Positions 1 through 7,783 of a DNA stretch of 60,523 nucleotides are shown here, in pieces; the first letter of the stretch is position 1; every line of letters begins with the position of its first letter. The DNA is from an uncultured Mycolicibacterium sp. (GTDB taxonomy: Bacteria; Actinomycetota; Actinomycetes; Mycobacteriales; Mycobacteriaceae). The notes under the pieces were generated by a model. That model worked only from the letters and a program-made list of their open reading frames with translations, did not search any database and had not been told where the DNA came from. A program made the position numbers and the translations under genes. The stretch lies in contig NZ_CALDGS010000003.1 in assembly GCF_937941905.1 (NCBI RefSeq), forward strand, positions 1-60,523, read 5' to 3'.

Positions 1-618
1 TTACTTGCGGCCCTTCTTGGCCGGCGCCTTCTTGGCGGCGGTCTTCTTGGCCGGAACCTTGGCCGCGGTCTTCTTCGCGGCCGCCTTGGTGGCGGTCTTC
101 TTGGCGGCGGTCTTCTTGGCCGGAACCTTGGCCGCGGTCTTCTTCGCGGTGGCCTTGGTCGCGGTGGCCTTGGCCGGCGCCTTCTTGGCGGCGGTCTTCT
201 TGGCCGGAACCTTGGCCGCGGTCTTCTTCGCGGCCGCCTTGGTGGCGGTCTTCTTGGCGGCGGTCTTCTTCGCCGCGGCCCGCTTGGTCGCCGGAGCGGT
301 GGCCCCGCGCTTGACGGCCGGCCCGTCGGCGGGCAGCTTGGCCGCGCCGGACACCACGGCCTTGAACTGCGCACCCGGCCGGAAGGCGGGCACCAGTGTC
401 GGCTTGACCTTGACGGTTTCGCCGGTGCGCGGATTGCGCGCCACCCGGGCGGCGCGGCGCCGCTGCTCGAAAACGCCGAAGCCGGTGATGGTCACGCTGT
501 CACCCCGGTGCACGGCACGCACGATGGCGTCGACGATGTGCTCGACCGCGGCAGTGGCCTGGCGGCGATCGGTGCCCATCTTCTCCTGCAGGACGTCGAT
601 GAGCTCTGCCTTGTTCAT
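1..618 (-). CDS. hupB: DNA-binding protein HU homologue with long Lys/Ala-rich tail (HupB)
   Basis: Nucleoid-associated protein that binds and compacts DNA. Residues 1 to about 90 form a normal HU fold, including the RNPRTGE-type DNA-binding arm near residue 65. From about residue 105 to the end (205 aa in total, against about 90 for bacterial HU) there is a mycobacterial tail made of PAKKTAAKK-like repeats, similar to linker histone H1. A GGAGG ribosome site precedes the ATG. The tail contains a 100-bp perfect DNA direct repeat (18-117 and 171-270). The gene lies downstream of leuD on the same strand but has its own promoter. Identification is firm; only the repeat number is variable. Confidence 0.97.
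   Translation of the reverse strand: MNKAELIDVLQEKMGTDRRQATAAVEHIVDAIVRAVHRGDSVTITGFGVFEQRRRAARVARNPRTGETVKVKPTLVPAFRPGAQFKAVVSGAAKLPADGPAVKRGATAPATKRAAAKKTAAKKTATKAAAKKTAAKVPAKKTAAKKAPAKATATKATAKKTAAKVPAKKTAAKKTATKAAAKKTAAKVPAKKTAAKKAPAKKGRK
18..270. repeat. In-frame 100-bp direct repeat in the hupB tail
   Basis: Bases 18-117 and 171-270 are identical when compared by eye, with a 153-bp (51-codon) offset, so the duplication keeps the reading frame. A third shorter copy of the same core (cttcttggccggaacc and following) lies between them from about 112 to 150. The repeat encodes the PAKK/AAKK units of the HupB tail. Confidence 0.9.
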
Positions 619-638
619 GCAAAACCTCCGGAACCAGT

Positions 639-693
639 GGTCCTTTTGGACCGACTAGTGGACACGGTAAACCCTCGGACCACTGATATCCAA
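639..693 (-). promoter_or_regulatory. hupB promoter and 5' UTR hairpin
   Basis: Reading the minus strand, a -35-like TTGGAT (688-693) and a -10 TACCGT (664-669) are separated by 18 nt, predicting a start near 657. The roughly 39-nt leader contains a small inverted repeat GGTCC-TTTT-GGACC (639-652) just before the ribosome site. The motifs are seen directly; promoter activity is inferred. Confidence 0.6.
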
Positions 694-807
694 GCGCCAC
701 GCCTGTTTTCAGGCGATTCCGGCGAACTTCTCGGCAATCCGATTGCCGCGCTTGAGGCTCTGAATTGTGAGCCCGATTACCCCGTCACCGACGGTGAATT
801 CGGCCTG

Positions 808-1413
808 TCAGGCCTTCGCCGGGTCCGGCAGGGTGCGTGGTTTCCAGGCCGGCCGGCGCTGCTCGTAGGCCTCGATCTCGGCCTGTTTGCGCAGCGTAAG
901 GCCGATATCGTCGAGTCCCTCGAGCAACCGCCAGGCGGTGTAGTCGTCAATCTTGAACGGCACCACGACCTCTCCGGCGGTGATGGTCCGATCTTGAAGA
1001 TTCACAGTCAGTTCCAACCCGGGCTGCTGCTCGATGAGCTTCCAGAGCAGTTCCACGTCGTCCTGGGCCACCTCGGCCGCCAGCAGCCCGGCCTTGCCGG
1101 CGTTGCCGCGGAAGATGTCGGCGAACCGGGACGAGACGACGACCCGGAACCCGTAGTCCAGCAGTGCCCAGACGGCGTGCTCGCGCGACGAACCGGTGCC
1201 GAAGTCCGGACCGGCGACCAGCACCGAACCCCGGTCGAACGGGGGCTGGTTGAGGATGAAGCTCGGGTCGGTGCGCCAGGCGGCGAACAGGCCGTCCTCG
1301 AAGCCCGTTCGGGTCACCCGCTTGAGGTACACCGCCGGGATGATCTGGTCGGTGTCGACGTTGGAGCGGCGCAGCGGGACGCCGATCCCGGTGTGGACGG
1401 TGAACGGTTGCAT
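808..1413 (-). CDS. leuD: 3-isopropylmalate dehydratase small subunit
   Basis: Small subunit of isopropylmalate isomerase, which converts 2-isopropylmalate to 3-isopropylmalate in cytosolic leucine synthesis together with LeuC. The 201-aa protein has the family substrate-binding loop GSSREHA at residues 74-80 and normal length. An AGGAG site lies 8 nt before the ATG. It is 25 nt downstream of leuC on the same strand and is expected to be co-transcribed with it. The 808-619 gap to hupB holds the hupB promoter and no gene. Confidence 0.97.
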   Translation of the reverse strand: MQPFTVHTGIGVPLRRSNVDTDQIIPAVYLKRVTRTGFEDGLFAAWRTDPSFILNQPPFDRGSVLVAGPDFGTGSSREHAVWALLDYGFRVVVSSRFADIFRGNAGKAGLLAAEVAQDDVELLWKLIEQQPGLELTVNLQDRTITAGEVVVPFKIDDYTAWRLLEGLDDIGLTLRKQAEIEAYEQRRPAWKPRTLPDPAKA

Positions 1414-1438
1414 GGCTTGTCTCCTGGAGGTCGGTGGG

Positions 1439-2878
1439 TTACAGGTCGGCGGGCGAGGACAGTCGGCCGCGGACGGCGGTGGCCGCCGCGACGGCCGGCG
1501 ACACCAGATGGGTGCGGCCGCCCTTGCCCTGGCGTCCCTCGAAATTGCGGTTGGAGGTGGAGGCGCAGCGCTGCCCCGGCTGCAGCTGATCCGGGTTCAT
1601 GCCCAGACACATCGAGCAGCCGGCCTGCCGCCACTCGGCACCGGCCTCGAGGAAGATCCGGTCGAGCCCTTCGGCCTCGGCCTGGGCCCGCACGGCCATC
1701 GAGCCGGGCACGATGAGCATCCGCACGCCGTCGGCCACCTTGCGGCCGCGCAGCACCTCGGCGACCGCGCGCAGGTCCTCGATGCGGCCGTTGGTGCAGG
1801 AGCCGACGAACACCACGTCGACGGCGATGTCGCGCATCGGGGTGCCCGGCCGAAGGTCCATGTAGGCCAAAGCCTTTTCCGCGGCCAGCCGGTCGGCCTC
1901 GCCGGCGATCTCGGCGGGGTCGGGCACCACGCCGTTCAGCGGCACGCCCTGGCCCGGGTTGGTGCCCCAGGTGACGAACGGGCTCAGTTCGCCGGCGTCG
2001 AGCCAGACCTGGGTGTCGAACTCCGCGCCCTCGTCGGTGCGCAGCTGCCGCCAGTAGGCCACCGCGGCGTCCCAGTCCGCGCCCTTGGGCGCGTGCGGAC
2101 GGCCACGCAGGTACTCGAAGGTGGTCTCGTCGGGGGCGACCATGCCGGCCCGGGCACCGGCCTCGATACTCATGTTGCAGATCGTCATCCGGCCCTCCAT
2201 CGACAACGATTCGATGGCGCTGCCGCGGTATTCGATGACGTGTCCCTGCCCGCCGCCGGTGCCGATCTTGGCGATCACGGCCAGGATGATGTCCTTGGCG
2301 GTGACGCCGGGCGGCAGCTCGCCGTCGACGTTGACCGCCATGGTCCGAAACGGCCGCAGCGGCAGCGTCTGGGTGGCCAGCACGTGCTCCACCTCCGAGG
2401 TGCCGATGCCCATGGCCAGGGCGCCGAAGGCGCCGTGGGTGGAGGTGTGGCTGTCACCGCACACGATCGTCATGCCGGGCTGGGTGAGGCCGAGCTGCGG
2501 GCCGATGATGTGCACGATGCCCTGGTTGGCGTCCCCCATCGGGTGCAGCCGGATGCCGAACTCCTCGCAGTTGCGCCGCAGCGTCTCGACCTGGGTGCGC
2601 GAGACCGGGTCGGCGATCGGCTTGTCGATGTCGACGGTCGGGACGTTGTGGTCCTCGGTGGCGATGGTCAGGTCGGGGCGGCGCACGGCGCGGCCGGCCA
2701 GCCGCAGCCCGTCGAAGGCCTGCGGGCTGGTCACCTCGTGCACGAGGTGCAGATCGATGTAGATGAGATCGGGTTCGCGCGAGGCGCCGCTGCCGGTCCC
2801 CTCGACCACGACATGGTCGTCCCACACCTTCTGGGCCAGGGTGCGGGGCCGGGCCGGCGCGCTGGAGGGCTGCTGCAT
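1439..2878 (-). CDS. leuC: 3-isopropylmalate dehydratase large subunit
   Basis: Catalytic 4Fe-4S subunit of isopropylmalate isomerase, an aconitase-family enzyme of leucine synthesis. Cluster ligands are visible as C361 (in CTNGR) and C421/C424 (in CSMC). I place the start at the ATG at 2878, giving 479 aa beginning MQQPSSAPARPRTLAQK, which matches the family N-terminus; a longer reading to 2953 adds 25 residues with no family similarity. A GAGAAAG site lies just upstream. It is first in leuCD and divergent from an IclR-type regulator, the usual arrangement for LtbR control of leuCD in actinobacteria. Confidence 0.96.
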   Translation of the reverse strand: MQQPSSAPARPRTLAQKVWDDHVVVEGTGSGASREPDLIYIDLHLVHEVTSPQAFDGLRLAGRAVRRPDLTIATEDHNVPTVDIDKPIADPVSRTQVETLRRNCEEFGIRLHPMGDANQGIVHIIGPQLGLTQPGMTIVCGDSHTSTHGAFGALAMGIGTSEVEHVLATQTLPLRPFRTMAVNVDGELPPGVTAKDIILAVIAKIGTGGGQGHVIEYRGSAIESLSMEGRMTICNMSIEAGARAGMVAPDETTFEYLRGRPHAPKGADWDAAVAYWRQLRTDEGAEFDTQVWLDAGELSPFVTWGTNPGQGVPLNGVVPDPAEIAGEADRLAAEKALAYMDLRPGTPMRDIAVDVVFVGSCTNGRIEDLRAVAEVLRGRKVADGVRMLIVPGSMAVRAQAEAEGLDRIFLEAGAEWRQAGCSMCLGMNPDQLQPGQRCASTSNRNFEGRQGKGGRTHLVSPAVAAATAVRGRLSSPADL

Positions 2879-2963
2879 CACTTTCTCGATTCGCTTGTCT
2901 GGCTCGATTCCGTCGACCGCCCGACCTGCTCCGTTGGCCTGGCGATCCCACAATCCGGGAAGC

Positions 2964-2975
2964 TAGTATCTCCCT
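2964..2975 (+). promoter_or_regulatory. Leaderless promoter of the IclR gene, overlapping the leuC promoter region
   Basis: TAGTAT (2964-2969) is followed by 6 nt and then the GTG start at 2976, the spacing expected when transcription begins at the start codon. Read on the other strand the same bases give ATACTA, a possible -10 for leuCD with a leader of about 75 nt, so the two promoters would overlap. Confidence 0.55.
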
Positions 2976-3677
2976 GTGAGACAGGATAGCGGCATCGGCG
3001 TGCTCGACAAAGCGGTTTCGCTGCTCCATGCGGTGGCCGAATCCCCGTGCGGGCTGGCCGAACTGTGCGAGCGCACCGGACTGCCGCGGGCCACCGCGCA
3101 CCGGCTGGCCGCCGGGCTGGAGGTGCACCGGCTGCTGGCCCGGGACGCCGAAGGCCGCTGGCGGCTCGGTCCGGCGCTGACCGAGCTGGCGGCCAAGGTG
3201 CACGATCCGCTGCTCACCGCCGGCGCGGTGGTGCTGCCGCGGCTGCGCGAGCTCACCGGGGAGAGCGTGCAGCTGTACCGCCGGGAGGGCACCACGCGGG
3301 TCTGTGTTGCCGCGCTGGAACCGCCTGCCGGGCTGCGGGATACCGTGCCGGTCGGGACCCGGCTGCCGATGACCGCGGGCAGCGGGGCCAAGGTGCTGCT
3401 GGCCTACGCCGACCCGGCCACCCAGCAGGCGGTGCTGCCGGCGGCGAAGTTCACCGAACGCACCCTGGCCGAGGTGCGCCGGCGGGGCTGGGCACAGAGC
3501 GTGGCCGAGCGCGAGCCGGGTGTGGCGAGCGTCTCGGCGCCGGTGCGCGACGGCCGGGGTGTGGTGATCGCCGCGATCTCGGTGTCCGGCCCGATCGACC
3601 GGATCGGCCGGCGCCCGGGAGCACGCTGGGCGCAGGATCTGTTGGCCGCCTCGGAGGCGCTCACCCGGCGGTTGTGA
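2976..3677 (+). CDS. IclR-family transcriptional regulator, LtbR type
   Basis: A 233-aa regulator with an N-terminal winged helix-turn-helix (about residues 10-60, including LAELCERTGLPRATAHRL) and a C-terminal IclR effector domain. It is divergent from leuCD with 97 nt between the start codons. In Corynebacterium glutamicum the IclR-type protein LtbR in this position represses leuCD and leuB, so a role in leucine-biosynthesis control is a reasonable inference; binding sites were not identified here. The GTG start sits 6 nt after a -10-like hexamer. Confidence 0.88.
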   Translation: MRQDSGIGVLDKAVSLLHAVAESPCGLAELCERTGLPRATAHRLAAGLEVHRLLARDAEGRWRLGPALTELAAKVHDPLLTAGAVVLPRLRELTGESVQLYRREGTTRVCVAALEPPAGLRDTVPVGTRLPMTAGSGAKVLLAYADPATQQAVLPAAKFTERTLAEVRRRGWAQSVAEREPGVASVSAPVRDGRGVVIAAISVSGPIDRIGRRPGARWAQDLLAASEALTRRL

Positions 3678-3727
3678 GCATCATCACGCGGGTGCCCCGC
3701 GGCGAACCGAACCGGGCCCGAAACGCC

Positions 3728-3762
3728 GAGAGCGCCCGGCTCCGGTGGGAGCGGGCGCTCTC
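3728..3762. terminator. GC-rich bidirectional hairpin
   Basis: Inverted repeat of about 15 bp with one bulge: GAGAGCGCCC arms around GCTCC/GGAGC with a GTG-type loop. It lacks a U-tract, as is common for mycobacterial terminators. It separates the plus-strand IclR gene from the minus-strand tRNAs. Confidence 0.65.
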
Positions 3763-3787
3763 TGCGCTGGCCGCGGCGCGGCCGGTG

Positions 3788-3863
3788 TGGTAGCCCCGAT
3801 GGGATTCGAACCCACGCTACCGCCGTGAGAGGGCGGCGTCCTAGGCCGCTAGACGACGGGGCC
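3788..3863 (-). tRNA. tRNA-Glu (anticodon CTC)
   Basis: Minus-strand 76-nt gene with CCA encoded at 3788-3790. The acceptor stem starts GGCCCCG and pairs with CGGGGCT. The T-loop TTCGAAT is intact, and the anticodon loop CTCTCAC gives CTC, reading GAG. It is one of a pair with tRNA-Gln just upstream, the same arrangement found before gltX in M. tuberculosis. Confidence 0.95.
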
Positions 3864-3941
3864 GGACCGGTTAGTCAGCTTAGCGTATTCGGCGGTCTCG
3901 GCCTAATCGTCGAGGTCGCCACGCCGCTGGGCGCTGACTTG

Positions 3942-4013
3942 CTGGGGTACCAGGACTCGAACCTAGAACGGCTGAACCAGAATCAGCTGTGTTGCCAATT
4001 ACACCATACCCCA
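3942..4013 (-). tRNA. tRNA-Gln (anticodon CTG)
   Basis: Minus-strand 72-nt gene, CCA not encoded. The acceptor stem TGGGGTA pairs with TACCCCA, the discriminator is G, the T-loop is TTCGAGT, and the anticodon loop TTCTGGT gives CTG, reading CAG. It is about 80 nt upstream of tRNA-Glu on the same strand. The rest of the 3678-4163 gene-free stretch holds only a hairpin and GC-rich spacer. Confidence 0.95.
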
Positions 4014-4163
4014 ACAGCAGCCCATCACTTCTGGTCATGGGCTCGGCTCGGCTGTTCCGCCCCCGGGGATCGCCCGGGGCGTCATCGCCTTGCCGCACAG
4101 AAGATTACCAAATTTTTTCGTAGCTCCAAATCGCCCCCGGCCCGAGTCGGCCCGGTCCCGGGT

Positions 4164-5651
4164 TCACCCCTGCGCCGCGGCGGACGTCGCGTGGTCGCGG
4201 CCGGCGCGCAGCCGGGCCAGACTGCGGTCACGGCCGAGCAGCTCCAGCGACTCGAACAGCGGCGGGCTGATCGAGGCCCCGGTGACCGCCACCCGGACCG
4301 GGCCGAAGGCCTTGCGCGGTTTGAGGCCCAGCCGGTCCAGCAGGGCCGCCTTGAGCGCCTCCTCGATCGCCGCGGCCGTCCACGCGCCGACGGCCTCCAG
4401 CGCGGCCAGGGCGGCGTCGAGCACCGGCACCGCCTCGGGCTTGAGCTCCTTGGCCGCCGACTTCTCGTCCAGGGCGAACTCGGCGTCGTTGAAGAACCTC
4501 AGCAGGTCCCAGGCGTCGCGCAGCACCACGATGCGGGTCTGCACCAGCTTGGCCGCCTCGGCGAAGCCGGCCTCGTCGAGCGTGGTGTCGTAGCCGTGGT
4601 CGGCGAAGTAGGCGGCCAGCCGCCGGGTGAACTCCTGCTCGTCGAGCAGCCGGATGTGCTCGGCGTTGATGGCGTCGGCCTTCTTCTGGTCGAACCGGGC
4701 CGGGTTGGCGTTGACCTTGGTGATGTCGAAGGCCGCGACCATCTCGTCGAGGCTGAACACGTCCCGGTCTTCGGCCAGCCCCCAGCCCAGCAGGGCCAGG
4801 TAGTTGAGCAGCCCCTCGGGCAGAAAGCCCCGGTCGCGGTGGGCGAACAGGTTGGACTGCGGGTCGCGCTTGGACAACTTCTTGTTGCCCTCACCCAGCA
4901 CGCTGGGCAGGTGGGCGAACTGCGGGATGGCGTCGGCCACCCCGATCCGCATCAGCGCCTCGTAGAGCGCGATCTGGCGCGGCGTGCTCGGCAGCAGGTC
5001 CTCGCCCCGCAGCACGTGTGTGATCTTCATCAACGCGTCGTCGACCGGGTTCACCAGGGTGTAGAGCGGCTCGCCGTTGCCCCGGGTGAGCGCGAAGTCG
5101 GGCACCGTGCCGGCCGGGAAGCTGGTGTAGCCGCGCACCAGGTCGTGCCAGCCGATCTCGCGGTCGGGCATGCGCAGCCGGATCACCGGCCGGCGGCCCT
5201 CGGCCCGGAAGGCGGCCTTCTGCTCCTCGGTGAGGTCTCGGTCGTAGTTGTCGTAGCCGAGCTTGGGGTTGCGGCCCGCGGCGAGGTGGCGGGCCTCGAC
5301 CTCCTCCGGGGTGGAGAACGACTCGTAGGCCTCCCCCGCCGCCAGCAGTCGGTCGACCACGTCGCGGTAGATGTCCATCCGCTGCGACTGCCGGTACGGC
5401 CCGTACGGGCCACCCACCTCGGGTCCCTCGTCCCAGTCCAGGCCCAGCCAGCGCAGCGCCTGCAGGATCGCCTGGTAGCTCTCCTCGCTGTCGCGGGCGG
5501 AGTCGGTGTCCTCGATCCGGAACACGAAGTCCCCGCCGGTGTGCCGGGCGTAGGCCCAGTTGAACAGCGCGGTGCGGATCAGGCCGACGTGCGGGGTGCC
5601 GGTCGGCGACGGACAGAACCGAACCCGGACCCTGGTCTCGTTGGTGCTCAC
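4164..5651 (-). CDS. gltX: Glutamyl-tRNA synthetase
   Basis: Class I aminoacyl-tRNA synthetase charging tRNA-Glu, and in actinobacteria also tRNA-Gln, whose Glu is then amidated by GatCAB (encoded at 18.2-22.6 kb). The HIGH-equivalent motif GTPHVG is at residues 18-23 and the KMSKS equivalent KLSKR near residue 255. The GTG start at 5651 gives 495 aa, with GAGGAG 8 nt upstream; the much longer open frame through 6458 is antisense-like read-through of the next gene. The start is only 2 nt from the stop of the FAH-family gene, so the two are translationally linked. Confidence 0.97.
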   Translation of the reverse strand: MSTNETRVRVRFCPSPTGTPHVGLIRTALFNWAYARHTGGDFVFRIEDTDSARDSEESYQAILQALRWLGLDWDEGPEVGGPYGPYRQSQRMDIYRDVVDRLLAAGEAYESFSTPEEVEARHLAAGRNPKLGYDNYDRDLTEEQKAAFRAEGRRPVIRLRMPDREIGWHDLVRGYTSFPAGTVPDFALTRGNGEPLYTLVNPVDDALMKITHVLRGEDLLPSTPRQIALYEALMRIGVADAIPQFAHLPSVLGEGNKKLSKRDPQSNLFAHRDRGFLPEGLLNYLALLGWGLAEDRDVFSLDEMVAAFDITKVNANPARFDQKKADAINAEHIRLLDEQEFTRRLAAYFADHGYDTTLDEAGFAEAAKLVQTRIVVLRDAWDLLRFFNDAEFALDEKSAAKELKPEAVPVLDAALAALEAVGAWTAAAIEEALKAALLDRLGLKPRKAFGPVRVAVTGASISPPLFESLELLGRDRSLARLRAGRDHATSAAAQG

Positions 5652-5653
5652 TC

Positions 5654-6451
5654 TCACTCCTCGCGCGCGGCTTGGTTCCCTTTGCGGACAACAGGATTGG
5701 TCAGTGTGCCGATACCCTCGACGGTCACCGACACGGTGTCGCCGTGTTCGATCGGCCCGACCCCCTCGGGGGTGCCGGTCAGGATGATGTCCCCCGGCAG
5801 CAGCGTCATCACCGCCGAGATCCACTCCACGATCGCACCGATGTCGTGCAGCAGCAGCGAGGTCCGGCTGCGCTGCCGCACCTCGCCGTTGACCTCGGTG
5901 CGCAGTTCCAGGTCGGCGGGGTCGATCTCGGTCTCGATCCACGGCCCGACCGGGCAGAAGGTGTCGTGCGACTTGGCCCGGGTCCACTGCCCGTCGGCGC
6001 GCTGCTGGTCGCGCGCGGTGACGTCGTTGGCCACCGTGTAGCCCAGGATGTTCTCGGCGGCCCGGGCGGCCGGCACGTTCTTGCACGGCCGGCCGATCAC
6101 CACCGCCAGCTCGCCCTCGTGGTGCACCTCGGCACCGGCGGGCAACTGGATCGGCACGTTCGGGCCGATGATGGCGGTGTTGGGCTTGAGGAAGATCACC
6201 GGGTGCTCGACGGTGCTGCCGCCCATCTCGGCGGCGTGCGCCGCGTAGTTCTTGCCCATGCAGATCACCTTGCTGGCCAGGATCGGGGCCAGCAGCCGCA
6301 CGTCGGCGAGCTTCCACTGGCGGCCGGTGAACCGGTGCGGGCCGAACGGGTGCTCGGCGATCTCGCGCACGATCGCATCGGGGTCCGCGGGCGAACCCTC
6401 GATGCTGACGAAGGCGACACCGTCGGGGCTGGCAACTCGTCCTAGACGCAT
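5654..6451 (-). CDS. Fumarylacetoacetate hydrolase (FAH) family protein
   Basis: A 265-aa cytosolic metal-dependent enzyme of the FAH superfamily, which includes 2-hydroxyhepta-2,4-diene-1,7-dioate isomerases, acylpyruvases and oxaloacetate decarboxylases. The metal-binding pair E112/E114 is in HHEGELAVVIG, and a further acidic ligand is in NDVTARD (about residue 145). The substrate cannot be read from sequence. It is immediately upstream of gltX with its stop 2 nt from the gltX start, an arrangement conserved in mycobacteria (Rv2993c-gltX). Confidence 0.9.
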   Translation of the reverse strand: MRLGRVASPDGVAFVSIEGSPADPDAIVREIAEHPFGPHRFTGRQWKLADVRLLAPILASKVICMGKNYAAHAAEMGGSTVEHPVIFLKPNTAIIGPNVPIQLPAGAEVHHEGELAVVIGRPCKNVPAARAAENILGYTVANDVTARDQQRADGQWTRAKSHDTFCPVGPWIETEIDPADLELRTEVNGEVRQRSRTSLLLHDIGAIVEWISAVMTLLPGDIILTGTPEGVGPIEHGDTVSVTVEGIGTLTNPVVRKGNQAAREE

Positions 6452-6580
6452 CCTTCACAGCCTAGTGGTCGCAAACCCGCCGCCGACGCCCCGACCTCCG
6501 GGGATCCGCCGCACCGCCGGTCGCATCCCGCAATGTGAGATCACAGTTCAGAGTCTGGGATACCGTGCCACCATTAAACG

Positions 6581-7783
6581 GTGGACGCCACCCCCGTCGG
6601 GACCGCCCGGCGCTGGTCGATGCTGGCCATCGCGCTGGGCGCGACGCTGTTCGCCAACGTCTTCATCAACGGTGTGGCGTTCCTCATCCCGACGCTGCAG
6701 AGCGAACGCGGGCTGAGCCTGGCGACCGCCGGGCTGATGGCCGCGCTGCCGAGCTTCGGCATGGTGACCACGCTCATCGGCTGGGGCTACGTGGTGGACC
6801 GGGCCGGCGAGCGGTTCGTGCTGACCGTCGGTTCCGCCCTCACCGCGGCCGCCTCCTTCGCCGCGGCGATGGCCGATTCACTTGCCGCCGTGGGGATCTT
6901 CCTGCTGCTGGGCGGGATGGCCGCGGCCAGCAGCAATTCCGCGAGCGGCCGGCTGGTGGCCGGCTGGTTCCCGCCGCAGCAGCGCGGCATGGCGATGGGC
7001 ATCCGCCAGACCGCCACCCCGCTCGGGGTCGGGCTGGGCGCGCTGGTGATCCCCACGCTGGCCGCCGACCACGGGCCGGCCGTCGCACAGCTGTTCCCGG
7101 CGGCGGTGTGCGCGCTGGCCGCGGTGGTGTGCGCGGTCGCGGTCGTGGACCCGCCGCGGCCGCCGCGCCGGGACGCCCCGGCCGAGCAGCTGGCCAACCC
7201 CTACCGCGGCTCGTCGCTGCTGTGGCGGATCCACGCGGTGTCGGTGCTGCTGGTGGTGCCGCAGTCGGTGCTGTGGACGTTCACCCTGGTCTGGCTGATG
7301 GCCGACCACGGCTGGTCGCCGGTGGCGGCGGGCACGATGGTCACCGTCGCGCAGCTGGCCGGCGCGGTGGGACGCATCGCGGCGGGCCGCTGGTCCGACC
7401 TGGTCGGCTCGCGGCTGCGGCCGATCCGGCTCATCGCCGCCGCCGCGACGGTGTCGATGCTGCTGCTCGCGGTCACCAACCGGCCGGGCTGGGGCGCGGC
7501 GGCGGTGCTGGTGATGCTGGCCGCGTCGATGATCACGGTCTCCGACAACGGGTTGGCGTTCACCGCGATCGCCGAGATCGCCGGCCCGTACTGGAGCGGC
7601 CGGGCGCTCGGCATGCAGAACACCACCCAGCATCTGGCCTCGGCCGCGGCCGCGCCGCTGTTCGGTGAGCTGATCGGGCTCGCCGGGTACTCGGCGGCGT
7701 TCGCGTGCTGCGCGCTGCTGCCGCTGCTCGCGATCCCGCTGGTCCCCGGCGAGCCCCGACGGGCCGGGGCGCGGTCCGGTTAG
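6581..7783 (+). CDS. Major facilitator superfamily transporter
   Basis: A 400-aa integral membrane protein with about 12 hydrophobic segments. An MFS motif A-like loop (GYVVDRAGERF, about residues 68-78) follows the second helix. It resembles the small-metabolite MFS protein found next to leuB in mycobacteria (Rv2994). The substrate is unknown. It is convergent with leuB, and the two stop codons overlap by 4 nt. GTG start; a TACCGT hexamer at 6561-6566 is a possible -10. Confidence 0.87.
   Translation: MDATPVGTARRWSMLAIALGATLFANVFINGVAFLIPTLQSERGLSLATAGLMAALPSFGMVTTLIGWGYVVDRAGERFVLTVGSALTAAASFAAAMADSLAAVGIFLLLGGMAAASSNSASGRLVAGWFPPQQRGMAMGIRQTATPLGVGLGALVIPTLAADHGPAVAQLFPAAVCALAAVVCAVAVVDPPRPPRRDAPAEQLANPYRGSSLLWRIHAVSVLLVVPQSVLWTFTLVWLMADHGWSPVAAGTMVTVAQLAGAVGRIAAGRWSDLVGSRLRPIRLIAAAATVSMLLLAVTNRPGWGAAAVLVMLAASMITVSDNGLAFTAIAEIAGPYWSGRALGMQNTTQHLASAAAAPLFGELIGLAGYSAAFACCALLPLLAIPLVPGEPRRAGARSG

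Noticed and set aside
18..270. Repeat array resembling a CRISPR
   Set aside because: The repeats are in frame, encode PAKK units and have no spacers or cas genes. No CRISPR array was seen in the window.
5..658. Long plus-strand open frame opposite hupB
   Set aside because: It mirrors the Lys/Ala repeats of hupB as Phe/Leu/Ala/Val repeats; a shadow of high-GC coding, with no ribosome site.
508..2989. Plus-strand frames of 402 and 597 aa opposite leuD and leuC
   Set aside because: Low-complexity Gly/Arg/His-rich translations that trace the codon structure of leuDC on the other strand.
3825..6041. 738-aa plus-strand frame opposite gltX and the FAH gene
   Set aside because: It passes through both tRNA genes and the antisense of two well-supported genes.
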